From Arthrobacter sp. JZ12 (GTDB lineage: Bacteria > Actinomycetota > Actinomycetes > Actinomycetales > Micrococcaceae), in contig NZ_CP045246.1 of NCBI RefSeq assembly GCF_035189165.1, positions 3,038,001 to 3,102,000 on the forward strand: DNA of 64,000 bases, written 5' to 3'. The position numbers and the translations under genes are program-made. The number at the start of each line of letters is the position of its first letter. Position 1 is the first letter of the stretch. The notes beneath the pieces were generated by a model. The model saw only the letters and a program-made list of their open reading frames with translations. It had not been told where the DNA came from and ran no database searches. Shown piece by piece: positions 1 through 7,771 of the stretch.

Positions 1-1004
1 GTGGGCGAGCTGAAGATGTGCTTGCCCAGGTCGCGTGTGGAGTCCAGGATGGCCCGACCGCGGTCGCCGTTGCCGTCGTCGTACGCCTGCAGCGCCGCCG
101 AAGCGGCCGGGTAGATCGCCGCGAAGATGCCCAGCAGGGCGTCCGAGTAGTGCGTTCCGTCGCCGTGGATGAGTTCGGGGTAATTGAAGTCGTCGCCGGT
201 GTAGAGGCGGACGCCCTCAGGCAGGGCCGCGCGCAGTGACGTCTCATGCGCGGCGTCGAGGAGGGAGACTTTCACGCCGTCCACCTTGCCGGGCTGGCTG
301 CGGATGAGGTCCAGGAAGATGCCGGTGGCGGTGTCGACGTCGTCGCTGCCCCAGTAGCCCGCGAGCGCCGGGTCGAACATGGTGCCGAGCCAGTGCAGGA
401 TCACCGGTTCATCGACCTCGGCCAGGAGGATGCCATAGACGTACTTGTAGTCCGCCGGGCCTTCCGCCACTGCCGCGAGCGCGCGGGAGGCCATCAGGAT
501 GACCTTCGCGCCGGCGTCGGACACCACCTTGATCTGCTCGCGGTAGGCCTCGACGACGGCGTTCAGGCCGGCACGGCCTGTGGGCAGGGTAGCCAGGTCC
601 AACTGGTCGGTGCCGGCACCGCAGGCGAGCAGGTCGCGGACGGTCTTGCCGCTGGTGGCCGGGGCGTTGGAACCAACGATGGCGGCAGCTTCAGCTCCCG
701 AGCGGCGGATCAGTTCCTGCGTGGCCGCCCAGTCCAGGCCCATGCCCCGCTGGGCGGTGTCCATGGCGTCGGCAACGCCGAGACCGTAGGACCACAGTTC
801 CCGGCGGTAGTTGAGAGTGCGGTCCCAGTCGAGGACGGCGGGGGCGCCAGGGGTGTTGTCGGCGGTCACTTCAGGGATGACGTGCGCTGCGGCGTACGCA
901 TGGCGTGCCGTGAGCGGCGCAGTCGGCTTGGCCCAGGCGCTGGGTGCCGCGAGCTCATACCGTTCCAGCGAGCCCTGGGCGGTGGGCAGGTAGAGCGAGG
1001 TCAT
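1..1004 (-). CDS. DUF993 dihydrodipicolinate-synthase-like protein (3' end beyond window)
   Basis: The reading frame is open from an ATG at 1004 down to the window edge, giving 334 residues without the C-terminus. The text matches my memory of the DUF993 group, annotated as a dihydrodipicolinate synthase family protein (class I aldolase TIM barrel) in Arthrobacter-like genomes. Typical segments are LDWDRTLNYRRELWSYGLG and AMDTAQRGMGLDW. The substrate is unknown. The start is fixed by a 4-bp ATGA overlap with the stop of the upstream dehydrogenase, so the two are translationally coupled. Likely role, by inference: cleavage of a dehydrogenated sugar acid or sugar intermediate under control of the LacI at 2331. 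Confidence 0.85.
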   Translation of the reverse strand, partial: MTSLYLPTAQGSLERYELAAPSAWAKPTAPLTARHAYAAAHVIPEVTADNTPGAPAVLDWDRTLNYRRELWSYGLGVADAMDTAQRGMGLDWAATQELIRRSGAEAAAIVGSNAPATSGKTVRDLLACGAGTDQLDLATLPTGRAGLNAVVEAYREQIKVVSDAGAKVILMASRALAAVAEGPADYKYVYGILLAEVDEPVILHWLGTMFDPALAGYWGSDDVDTATGIFLDLIRSQPGKVDGVKVSLLDAAHETSLRAALPEGVRLYTGDDFNYPELIHGDGTHYSDALLGIFAAIYPAASAALQAYDDGNGDRGRAILDSTRDLGKHIFSSP

Positions 1005-2167
1005 AGCGTGATCTCCGGAATGTCAAGGGTGCGGCGCTCGGCGGACGACTGCAGGCCGAGCTCGGCCAGCTGCACGCCGCGGGCTGCGGAGAGCAGACCG
1101 AAGCGGTGCTCGCGCCCGGCAGAAACGTCGCGCAGGAACTCCTCCCACTGCAGCTTGAAGCCGTTGTCCAGCTCTGCATTCGCGGGAACTTCCTGCCACT
1201 GGTCGCGGAACGACTCGGTGACGGGCAGGTCCGGGTTCCAGACGGGCTTGGGAGTGTGTGCGCGCTGCTGGGCAACGCACTTGTTCAGGCCGGCCACAGC
1301 GGAACCGTGGGTGCCGTCGATCTGGAACTCAACCAGCTCGTCGCGGTAGACGCGCACTGCCCACGAGGAGTTGATCTGCGCAAGCACCTGGTCACCGGCA
1401 GGGGTCTCGAGCTCGAAGATGCCGTAAGCGGCGTCGTCGGCCGTTGCCTTGTATTCCTTGCCCTGCTCATCCCAGCGGGTGGGGATGTGGGTGACGGTGT
1501 TGGCGTTGACGCTCTTGACCTTGCCGATGATGCCCTCGAGGACGTAGTTCCAGTGGCAGAACATGTCGGTGGTCATGCCGCCGCCGTCTTCCTTGCGGTA
1601 GTTCCAGGACGGGCGCTGTGCGGGCTGGTGATCGCCTTCGAACACCCAGTAGCCAAACTCGCCGCGCAGGGACAGGATGCGGCCAAAGAAGCCTTCGTCC
1701 ACAAGGCGGCGCAGCTTGACGAGGCCCGGCAGGTAAAGCTTGTCGTGGACGACACCGGCGGTGACGCCGGCTTCACGGGCGATGCGGGCGAGCTCAACGG
1801 CTTCGGCGAGGGTCTCGGCGGTGGGCTTCTCGGTGTAGATGTGCTTGCCGGCGGCCATGGCCTTCTTGAGGGTGGCGGCACGCAGCGAGGTCATGGAGGC
1901 GTCGAAGACGACGTCGACCGTGGGATCGGCGATGATCCCGTCCAGGTCGGTGGTCCAGTGCTCAACCTTGTGCAGCTGGGCCAGGTCGCGGATCTTCGCT
2001 TCGTTGCGGCCCACCAGGATGGGCTCGACCTGCACTCTGGTTCCGTCGGCGAGGGTGACGCCACCCTGCTCGCGGATGGGCAGGATGGAGCGCACCAGGT
2101 GCTGCCGGTAACCCATCCGGCCGGTGATGCCATTCATCGCGATGCGGATGGTCTTGGTCTCTGTCAC
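1001..2167 (-). CDS. Gfo/Idh/MocA family oxidoreductase
   Basis: A 388-residue NAD(P)-dependent sugar or polyol dehydrogenase. The N-terminal Rossmann segment is IRIAMNGITGRMGYRQHLVR, and the EKPTAE motif carries the family's conserved Glu-Lys-Pro. The frame stays open upstream to 2236, but I take the GTG at 2167: a GGGAGAG ribosome site sits 3-9 bp ahead, and the longer start would overlap the operator and promoter. It is first in an operon with the DUF993 gene. The substrate cannot be read from sequence; the neighbouring glycerate kinase suggests a route ending in glycerate, which is inference. Confidence 0.88.
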   Translation of the reverse strand: MTETKTIRIAMNGITGRMGYRQHLVRSILPIREQGGVTLADGTRVQVEPILVGRNEAKIRDLAQLHKVEHWTTDLDGIIADPTVDVVFDASMTSLRAATLKKAMAAGKHIYTEKPTAETLAEAVELARIAREAGVTAGVVHDKLYLPGLVKLRRLVDEGFFGRILSLRGEFGYWVFEGDHQPAQRPSWNYRKEDGGGMTTDMFCHWNYVLEGIIGKVKSVNANTVTHIPTRWDEQGKEYKATADDAAYGIFELETPAGDQVLAQINSSWAVRVYRDELVEFQIDGTHGSAVAGLNKCVAQQRAHTPKPVWNPDLPVTESFRDQWQEVPANAELDNGFKLQWEEFLRDVSAGREHRFGLLSAARGVQLAELGLQSSAERRTLDIPEITL

Positions 2168-2196
2168 GTTCTCTCCCGAAGGGTTTTGAAAGTTGG

Positions 2197-2241
2197 TGGA
2201 AAGCGCTTTCCAATATAGGGTAGTGACACAGACCACGTCAA
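2197..2241 (-). promoter_or_regulatory. Promoter plus LacI-type palindromic operator for the 2167 operon
   Basis: On the minus strand there is a -35 TTGACG (2241-2236), an 18-bp spacer and a -10 TATATT (2217-2212). Directly downstream lies a perfect 16-bp palindrome, TGGAAAGCGCTTTCCA (2197-2212), with the central CG typical of LacI/PurR-family sites. Its position just after the -10 fits repression by blocking initiation. The obvious candidate regulator is the LacI protein encoded divergently at 2331. Confidence 0.75.
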
Positions 2242-2330
2242 CCCCTCCCGCGTCCTGCAGATGCGTAGCTCCGGCATTCGATCAGGAACTGCCATCTGCT
2301 CTTCAGCGGGGGTGCACCTAAAGGAGCCCG

Positions 2331-3338
2331 GTGGCAGCAGTAACCCTCTCCGGCGTCGCACGCCATGCCGGCGTCTCGCTGGCCACCGCCTCGCGCGTAC
2401 TCAACGGATCGTCGCGCCGACCCGCGGAGGAGATCGCTGAACGTGTCCGAGCCGCCGCTGCTGAGCTCGGCTACGTACCCAACGCGCAGGCCCAGGCTCT
2501 GGCGCGGTCCTCCACCGGGCTGGTGGGCCTCGTGGTCCACGACATCTCAGATCCCTACTTCTCATCGATCGCCCGAGGTGTGCAGCACGCCGCACGCCAA
2601 TACCAGCGCCAGGTGCTGCTGGCCAGCACCGATCCTTCCGAAGGAGCAGAGCGCGACGCCGTCAGCGCCTTCGCCTCGCATCGCACGGACGCGATCATCC
2701 TCGCCGGTTCACGGCGGGCGCACGCGGACCCGGAGCTTGAGCGTGAACTGGCCCGGTACGAGCAGAACGGCGGACACGTCGTCACGATCGGCGGATCGCC
2801 CGGGTCCGGATCCACGGTCCGGGTGGGCAATGCCGAGGGGGCGGCGGCGCTGGTTTCCGAACTGGTCTCCCGCGGGCTCACCCGGTTCGCCATCCTGGCG
2901 GGACCACCGGAGCTCAACACCGCACGGGAGCGGGTTGCCGGCTTCACGGATTCATTGAAGGCAGCCGGACTGGAGGCAGCCGCCGTCGTCAGCAGTGCCT
3001 TCACCCGGGAGGGCGGCTACGAGGCAGCGCAGGAATGCTGGAAGCAGCTCCACGGCGAGCGCGGCATCTGCCTGCTGGCCGTCAACGATGTCATGGCCAT
3101 CGGCGCCATTGCCGGCCTGCGCGACGTCGGCGCCCATGTTCCGGCTGACGCCCTCGTCACCGGCTTCGACGACATCCCCACCCTGCGCGATTTCTCACCC
3201 GCCCTGACAACCGTGCGCCTGCCGCTGGAACAGCTGGGCGAACTGGCAGCGAATCTGGCTCTCAACCCGGAGCAGGGCGAACAGGGCCCCATCCAGGGCG
3301 AAGTCCTGATCCGTGAATCAGCAGGAGCAGATAAATGA
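2331..3338 (+). CDS. LacI family transcriptional regulator
   Basis: 335 residues. The N-terminal helix-turn-helix reads TLSGVARHAGVSLATASRVL, the hinge helix lies near residues 50-58 (NAQAQALARS), and a periplasmic-binding-protein-like effector domain follows with a GFDDIP segment near the C-terminus. The start is GTG at 2331 with AAGGAG 5 bp upstream. Its stop overlaps the glycerate kinase start (ATGA), so both are co-expressed. It probably binds the palindrome at 2197-2212. The effector is unknown. Confidence 0.92.
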   Translation: MAAVTLSGVARHAGVSLATASRVLNGSSRRPAEEIAERVRAAAAELGYVPNAQAQALARSSTGLVGLVVHDISDPYFSSIARGVQHAARQYQRQVLLASTDPSEGAERDAVSAFASHRTDAIILAGSRRAHADPELERELARYEQNGGHVVTIGGSPGSGSTVRVGNAEGAAALVSELVSRGLTRFAILAGPPELNTARERVAGFTDSLKAAGLEAAAVVSSAFTREGGYEAAQECWKQLHGERGICLLAVNDVMAIGAIAGLRDVGAHVPADALVTGFDDIPTLRDFSPALTTVRLPLEQLGELAANLALNPEQGEQGPIQGEVLIRESAGADK

Positions 3339-4465
3339 AAATTCTGATCGCACCCGACAAGTTCAAGGGCACCCTGAGCGGGGCCGGCGCGGCCGCCGCT
3401 CTGGCCGAAGGTATTCTGCGCGTACTTCCCGAGGCGGAGATCACCGCCCAACCCATCGCCGACGGCGGAGAGGGCACCCTCGAGGCGGTGCTTGCCACGG
3501 GCGGCGTGCAGCAGGAAACAACGGTGCGTGGACCAATTGATGACACGGTCACCGCTTCGTGGGCCCTGACCGGCACAACCGCCGTAATTGAAACCGCCCG
3601 CGCCAGCGGCCTTGAGTTCGTCACCCCGACGCCGGCAACGGCGGCTGCCGCGCACTGCTTCGGCAGCGGCCAGCTCCTCGCCGCCGCGCTCGACGCCGGT
3701 GCCACCGAAATCGTGCTCGGCGTGGGCGGCTCCGCCATGACTGACGGCGGCTCCGGTGCGTTAAGAGCACTTGGGGCGAAGGTCCTGGACAGCAACGGAG
3801 ATGAGTTGCCGCTCGGCGGGCTCGCGCTGGCGCGGGCGGCCCGGCTTGATCTTTCCGGTTTGGACCGCCGGTTGAGGGATGTTCGCCTGCGTATTGCGGT
3901 CGACGTTCAGAATCCGCTTCACGGCCCCGACGGCGCCGCGCATGTCTTCGGCGCCCAGAAGGGTGCCGATCAAGGTCTTCGCGAAGAGCTGGATGCGGCG
4001 CTCGTGCGTTGGGCACAGGTCCTCATGGAGGCCACCGGCGTCGATGTCCAGCGCCCGGGTGCCGGTGCGGCTGGCGGATTCCCTGCCGCTTTCATCGCCT
4101 GCACCGCGGCCGCTTTGGAACCCGGATTCGATCTTGTTGCCGACCTGCTGGGACTGGACGCCAAGCTGGCAGCTGCGGACCTTGTGGTGACCGGCGAGGG
4201 ATCGCTCGATAGCCAGTCCGAGTTCGGCAAGGCGCCGTTGGGCCTGGCGGATCGGGCACTGGCACTCGGCCTTCCGGTACTTGCCGTGGCTGGCCGGATC
4301 ACCCTGTCGGAGGCCGCGTTACAGGGTCACGGGGTGCTCGGTTCGCGCAGCCTCGCCGATATTGCGCCCTCTGTTGAGGCGGCCATGAACGACGCCGGAC
4401 GGTACGCCGCAGACGCGGCAGAGGCTGTTTCCAGCGCTTATCTTTCCCTCTCGCGTCAGGCTTGA
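3335..4465 (+). CDS. Glycerate 2-kinase (GarK type)
   Basis: 376 residues, the usual length for class-I bacterial glycerate kinases. It begins MKILIAPDKFKGTLSG, the family hallmark, followed by PIADGGEGTLEAV and, near residue 130, LGVGGSAMTDGGSGAL. It should phosphorylate D-glycerate with ATP to 2-phosphoglycerate, feeding lower glycolysis. It is translationally coupled to the LacI gene through ATGA. Glycerate kinase often ends aldaric-acid or polyol catabolism, so the divergent dehydrogenase and aldolase-like genes may supply glycerate or tartronate semialdehyde; that link is inference. Confidence 0.93.
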   Translation: MKILIAPDKFKGTLSGAGAAAALAEGILRVLPEAEITAQPIADGGEGTLEAVLATGGVQQETTVRGPIDDTVTASWALTGTTAVIETARASGLEFVTPTPATAAAAHCFGSGQLLAAALDAGATEIVLGVGGSAMTDGGSGALRALGAKVLDSNGDELPLGGLALARAARLDLSGLDRRLRDVRLRIAVDVQNPLHGPDGAAHVFGAQKGADQGLREELDAALVRWAQVLMEATGVDVQRPGAGAAGGFPAAFIACTAAALEPGFDLVADLLGLDAKLAAADLVVTGEGSLDSQSEFGKAPLGLADRALALGLPVLAVAGRITLSEAALQGHGVLGSRSLADIAPSVEAAMNDAGRYAADAAEAVSSAYLSLSRQA

Positions 4466-4508
4466 CAGCCCCCTTTCGCTGGTTGCACGGTTGATTCACG
4501 ACTAATCA

Positions 4509-4520
4509 TAAGTAAGCTGA
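4509..4520 (+). promoter_or_regulatory. TAAG-N4-CTNA element upstream of MarR gene
   Basis: TAAGTAAGCTGA lies 43 bp before the MarR start. It is flanked by an inverted repeat, ACTAATCAT (4500-4508) and ATGGTTAGT (4519-4527), matching in 8 of 9 positions. It resembles the elements listed at 11128, 11206, 17397, 23362, 24454, 25715 and 52079, and could be an autoregulatory site. Confidence 0.45.
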
Positions 4521-4562
4521 TGGTTAGTTGGATAAACGTTCGGCAGGGAAGGTGAAGAGCGC

Positions 4563-5039
4563 ATGCCCGATCTTTCAACCTGGTCGACTGGCCGACTCCT
4601 CACGACGGCAGCGCGGCTGGTAGAGCAGTCATGGAACCAACGCCTGGCTGAGTTGGACGTCACTCACGCGGGTTTCACGGCTTTGGCCGTACTGGCCACT
4701 CAGGGCCCGCTGCGTCAGGCGCAATTGGCCGAATTGGTCCATGTGCAGGCCCAGACGATCGGCAAGACTCTCAACCGGCTCGAGTCCCGGGGCCATATCG
4801 AGCGGACCCGGGGGGATGACGACCGACGTAGCCAGACCGTGCGGATAACGCAGAAGGGCCTGGAGACCCTGGAGAAGGGGCGCGACATTGAACGCACCCT
4901 TGTCTCGGATGAGGCGCTGCTCTCCCCTGAGCTCCGGGCGCATCTTCGGGCGGCAATCGAGGAACTGGCCGAGCCACAGCGGATCGCCCGGAGCCAGAGC
5001 CCCCTTCAGGCTGTCCAGGATCCCCGGGTCGAGTCCTAG
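4563..5039 (+). CDS. MarR family transcriptional regulator
   Basis: 158 residues with a winged helix-turn-helix. The recognition region is QAQLAELVHVQAQTIGKTLN and the wing is RTRGDDDRRSQTVRITQKG, containing the family's DxRS-type turn. The N-terminus (RLLTTAARLVEQSWNQRL, then THAGF) is closely similar to that of the second MarR at 13211, so they are paralogues. It stands alone, followed by the convergent regulator at 5063. A TAAG-type element in its own promoter suggests autoregulation and possibly control of other genes sharing the element. Confidence 0.9.
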   Translation: MPDLSTWSTGRLLTTAARLVEQSWNQRLAELDVTHAGFTALAVLATQGPLRQAQLAELVHVQAQTIGKTLNRLESRGHIERTRGDDDRRSQTVRITQKGLETLEKGRDIERTLVSDEALLSPELRAHLRAAIEELAEPQRIARSQSPLQAVQDPRVES

Positions 5040-5062
5040 TCGCCTTAGATGTCGTAGATGCC

Positions 5063-5743
5063 CTAAATGCCTGCTTCCTCGTAGAAGCCCTCGATGTGGC
5101 GGGCGATCAGGCGCGCGGCGAGCGCGCCGTCGTCGTTCTTTATCGCCTGATGGATCTTCCGGTGCTCAGCGCGGAGGCGTGCCGACGTAACAGGCCAATC
5201 CGGGAGATTGCGGGTCAGTTGCAGCGTGTAGCCCTCAATTGACTCGCGCAGCGAGGACATCATGGCACCGATGAGGATGTTGCCGGCTGCCTCGGCGAGC
5301 GCCACGTGGAACAGGGCGTCGAGGCGCAGGAATTCCTTCTCATCGAGCGCTGAGGTGTCCATGGCGCCCAGGAGGGCCCCGGCGTCCTCCATGGCGGGAG
5401 CGGAGGCATCCGCGTGTGCGGCGGCCCAGGTCTCCAGCAGCAATCGCGTCTGAACAATGTCCTCCACCGGCAAGTGTGAGGACGCCATATGCAATCGCAA
5501 CGCAGCACCGAGGGCAGCGCCCGGATTGGCTGTAATGACGGTACCCGCGGCTGGGCCGGACCCGACGCCGGCGCGGACAACACCCATTGCCTCGAGAACC
5601 CGTATGCCTTCCCGGGCGGAAGCGCGCGAGATGCCCAGCTGCTCAGCGACGGTACGCTCACCCGGCAGGCGGTCCCCCACCGCCAGCCGGCCGGCCGACA
5701 GTTGCTCCTCGAGCCAGGACTGAACTAGTTGATGGGTGCGCAT
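5063..5743 (-). CDS. FadR-type GntR regulator, probable lactate regulator (LldR-like)
   Basis: 226 residues. The N-terminal winged helix contains [20 protein letters not shown], the GntR recognition helix. The C-terminal all-helical FCD domain holds the metal/effector His and Asp positions (for example [16 protein letters not shown]). It diverges from a flavin L-lactate dehydrogenase, and the gap holds two perfect GntR-type palindromes, the usual lldR-lldD arrangement. The start is ATG at 5743; the ribosome site is weak. Expected behaviour is repression relieved by L-lactate, known for LldR relatives. Confidence 0.87.
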   Translation of the reverse strand: MRTHQLVQSWLEEQLSAGRLAVGDRLPGERTVAEQLGISRASAREGIRVLEAMGVVRAGVGSGPAAGTVITANPGAALGAALRLHMASSHLPVEDIVQTRLLLETWAAAHADASAPAMEDAGALLGAMDTSALDEKEFLRLDALFHVALAEAAGNILIGAMMSSLRESIEGYTLQLTRNLPDWPVTSARLRAEHRKIHQAIKNDDGALAARLIARHIEGFYEEAGI

Positions 5744-5762
5744 GTCGAAAAGTGTATCTTGC

Positions 5763-5799
5763 GTGGTCTGACCACATATCGGTACTGTGGTCGGACCAC
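5763..5799 (+). promoter_or_regulatory. Twin GntR/FadR-type operators in the lldR-lldD gap
   Basis: GTGGTCTGACCAC (5763-5775) and GTGGTCGGACCAC (5787-5799) are both perfect 13-bp palindromes around one central base, with centres 24 bp apart (about two helical turns). They fit the FadR-family pattern TNGTNNNACNA. They lie 20 bp from the regulator start and 22 bp from the dehydrogenase start. Confidence 0.8.
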
Positions 5800-5821
5800 A
5801 TCGGATTACAGAAGGTTTCCC

Positions 5822-7048
5822 ATGTCCTATTCCCCCGCAGCGCTCAAACGCCGAGTTCCCAAAGTTGCAGACCTCGCTCCGCTCATGCAGTTCAAGAGGC
5901 CGGACTTCAGCCAGAGCGCACGGCTTCGCCGCGCCAACACCATCGGAGACCTGCGCGCGATCGCCAAGCGGCGAACCCCCACCGCTCCGTTCGATTACAC
6001 AGACGGTGCAGCAGAAGCAGAAATTACTCTCCGCCGGGCGCGCGAAGCCTTCCTGGATCTGGAATTTCGTCCTGGAATCCTGAGGAACGTCGAGAAGGTG
6101 GACACCTCCGTCACGGTGCTAGGCAAGGAATCTGCCCTGCCGTTCGGAATTGCGCCCACCGGTTTTACCCGAATGATGCAGTCTGAAGGCGAGTACGCGG
6201 GCTCGCAGGCGGCCGAAGCCGCAGGCATCCCCTACACACTCTCCACCATGGGCACCGCTTCGATCGAGGACGTGGCACAGGCTGCCCCGGCGGGACGGAA
6301 CTGGTTCCAGCTCTACCTCTGGACGGACCGGGAACGTTCCCTGGAACTGATCGAGCGCGCAGCAAAGGCCGGCAACGACACCCTGATGGTCACTGTGGAC
6401 ACTGCCGTGGCAGGCGCTCGTCTGCGCGACGTGCGCAACGGCATGACAATTCCTCCTGCGTTGACACTGAAGACCGTCATCGACGCGTCCTACCGTCCGG
6501 CATGGTGGTTCAACTTCCTGACCCACGAACCCCTGGCCTTCGCCTCGCTCAACCGCTACTCCGGCACCGTTGCTGACCTCATCAACTCCATGTTCGACCC
6601 CACCCTTACCTTCGAAGACCTGGACTGGCTGCGGGAAGTCTGGAAGGGGAACCTGGTGGTGAAGGGGATTCAGACCCTCGATGATGCCAGGAAGGTTGTG
6701 GACCATGGCGCCGACGGGATTGTCCTGTCCAACCACGGAGGCCGCCAACTGGACCGGGCACCCATTCCGCTCCGGTTGCTGCCCGAGGTGGCCGCAGAGT
6801 TGAAGGGCAAGACCTCTATCATGCTGGACACCGGCATCATGAGCGGCGGCGACATTGTGGCTGCGCTCGCCCTCGGAGCCGACTTCACGCTGATCGGCCG
6901 CGCTTACCTGTACGGCCTGATGGCCGGTGGACGCGCCGGAGTGGACCGGACCATCGCCATTCTCGAGAAGGAGATTTCGAGGACTATGCAATTGCTGGGA
7001 GTTACCCGCGTAACAGACCTCACACCGGATCACGTCCGCTTTCTGTAG
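5822..7048 (+). CDS. lldD: FMN-dependent L-lactate dehydrogenase (LldD-like alpha-hydroxy-acid oxidase)
   Basis: 408 residues of the TIM-barrel FMN family that oxidises L-lactate to pyruvate, passing electrons to the quinone pool. Visible motifs are [14 protein letters not shown] (FMN site) and [13 protein letters not shown] with catalytic His near 305, plus [19 protein letters not shown] at the phosphate-binding end. The frame is open to 5729, but ATG 5822 is chosen because upstream codons cross the operators and AGAAGG precedes 5822. Other alpha-hydroxy acids are possible substrates; the LldR-type neighbour and operators favour lactate. Confidence 0.88.
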   Translation: MSYSPAALKRRVPKVADLAPLMQFKRPDFSQSARLRRANTIGDLRAIAKRRTPTAPFDYTDGAAEAEITLRRAREAFLDLEFRPGILRNVEKVDTSVTVLGKESALPFGIAPTGFTRMMQSEGEYAGSQAAEAAGIPYTLSTMGTASIEDVAQAAPAGRNWFQLYLWTDRERSLELIERAAKAGNDTLMVTVDTAVAGARLRDVRNGMTIPPALTLKTVIDASYRPAWWFNFLTHEPLAFASLNRYSGTVADLINSMFDPTLTFEDLDWLREVWKGNLVVKGIQTLDDARKVVDHGADGIVLSNHGGRQLDRAPIPLRLLPEVAAELKGKTSIMLDTGIMSGGDIVAALALGADFTLIGRAYLYGLMAGGRAGVDRTIAILEKEISRTMQLLGVTRVTDLTPDHVRFL

Positions 7049-7052
7049 TTTC

Positions 7053-7104
7053 TTTGTCGCCTGGCCGCCCGACTTATTCGAAAGACGGACTGCCAGGCGA
7101 CAAA
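7053..7104 (+). terminator. Perfect inverted repeat after lldD, possible terminator
   Basis: TTTGTCGCCTGGC (7053-7065) and GCCAGGCGACAAA (7092-7104) form a 13-bp perfect stem with a 26-nt loop, starting 4 bp after the dehydrogenase stop. There is no T-run downstream on the plus strand, so it may stabilise the mRNA end rather than act as a classic terminator. Confidence 0.5.
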
Positions 7105-7177
7105 AACCCTTCCGGGCCTTATCATCATGAAGTGACTCGCGGGTGCGAGATCCGTGAGACCTGGGGGTCAAAATAAA

Positions 7178-7501
7178 ATGAAGCGTCGGCGGGTGCATTA
7201 TCCGTTGAAATATCGGCGTGCCCGAACGGCAATCTACGCCGTTGTGCTTTTCTGGCTGTGGACCTGGCTGGGCAGCGCTGCGTTCATCGCCAGCCTCTTC
7301 CATTCCCCCATTCACGCGATCCTTGCGGTGTACGCGCTGATGACGTTTGTCCTGCTCTCCATCCCGGTTTTCCTGCTTGCTGCAGCCCAGATGGCTATGA
7401 ACCGGCCAACCGTCATGCCCCGGCCCGCCGTCGTCGTTCCCCTTGAACGCCGACCTGCCGCGGGTCCGGGAGTGATCCGCCTCAGCAGAAACGCTTCCTA
7501 A
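7178..7501 (+). CDS. Small two-helix membrane protein, unknown function
   Basis: 107 residues: a basic N-terminus (MKRRRVHYPLKYRRAR), two hydrophobic segments at roughly 18-40 and 46-72, then a Pro/Arg-rich cytoplasmic tail. ATG 7178 follows a GGGGGT sequence; a GTG at 7154 would add 8 residues. I do not recognise the family. Codon use is ordinary for the region. It stands alone between lldD and the metalloprotease. Confidence 0.6.
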   Translation: MKRRRVHYPLKYRRARTAIYAVVLFWLWTWLGSAAFIASLFHSPIHAILAVYALMTFVLLSIPVFLLAAAQMAMNRPTVMPRPAVVVPLERRPAAGPGVIRLSRNAS

Positions 7502-7771
7502 TTTCATGTGGGAATTGCAAAACGACGCAATCAAACAATTCCCTGGAAATTCACCCGCGAAACTGCGCAATTGGATCTTGTGCTCCTGCTGAGGAAAAAC
7601 TGAGGATCCTTGGGAAATCCTAGGCATTTTTCCGGCGATTTTCCGGCGAATGCCAAATCTATACTTGATGCGGGCCAATTGAGGGTCGGCGCTTACAGGC
7701 GGCGGCTCGGCACTGTTTGATCCGGTGGATCTGCAGCGCGCCCTACGTTGCTCGCACCATCAAGGATCTTC
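7502..7771. other. Gene-free gap before the metalloprotease
   Basis: 270 bp, more A/T-rich than its surroundings. It holds a tandem 11-bp repeat, TTTTCCGGCGA twice (7628-7638, 7639-7649), enclosed by GGCATT (7623-7628) and AATGCC (7649-7654), which could fold. No confident promoter or riboswitch was recognised. Confidence 0.4.

Noticed and set aside
2168..2236. Longer start of the first Gfo/Idh/MocA gene
   Set aside because: The extra 23 codons cover the operator and -10; the GTG at 2167 has a good ribosome site and begins at the family start.
6119..7678. Long open frame of 519 codons on the minus strand over lldD
   Set aside because: It is antisense to a clear L-lactate dehydrogenase, has low-complexity composition and no family features; typical high-GC shadow.
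7502..7771. Possible riboswitch (for example c-di-AMP type) before the secreted protease
   Set aside because: Only short repeats are visible; I could not match the conserved core of any known riboswitch.
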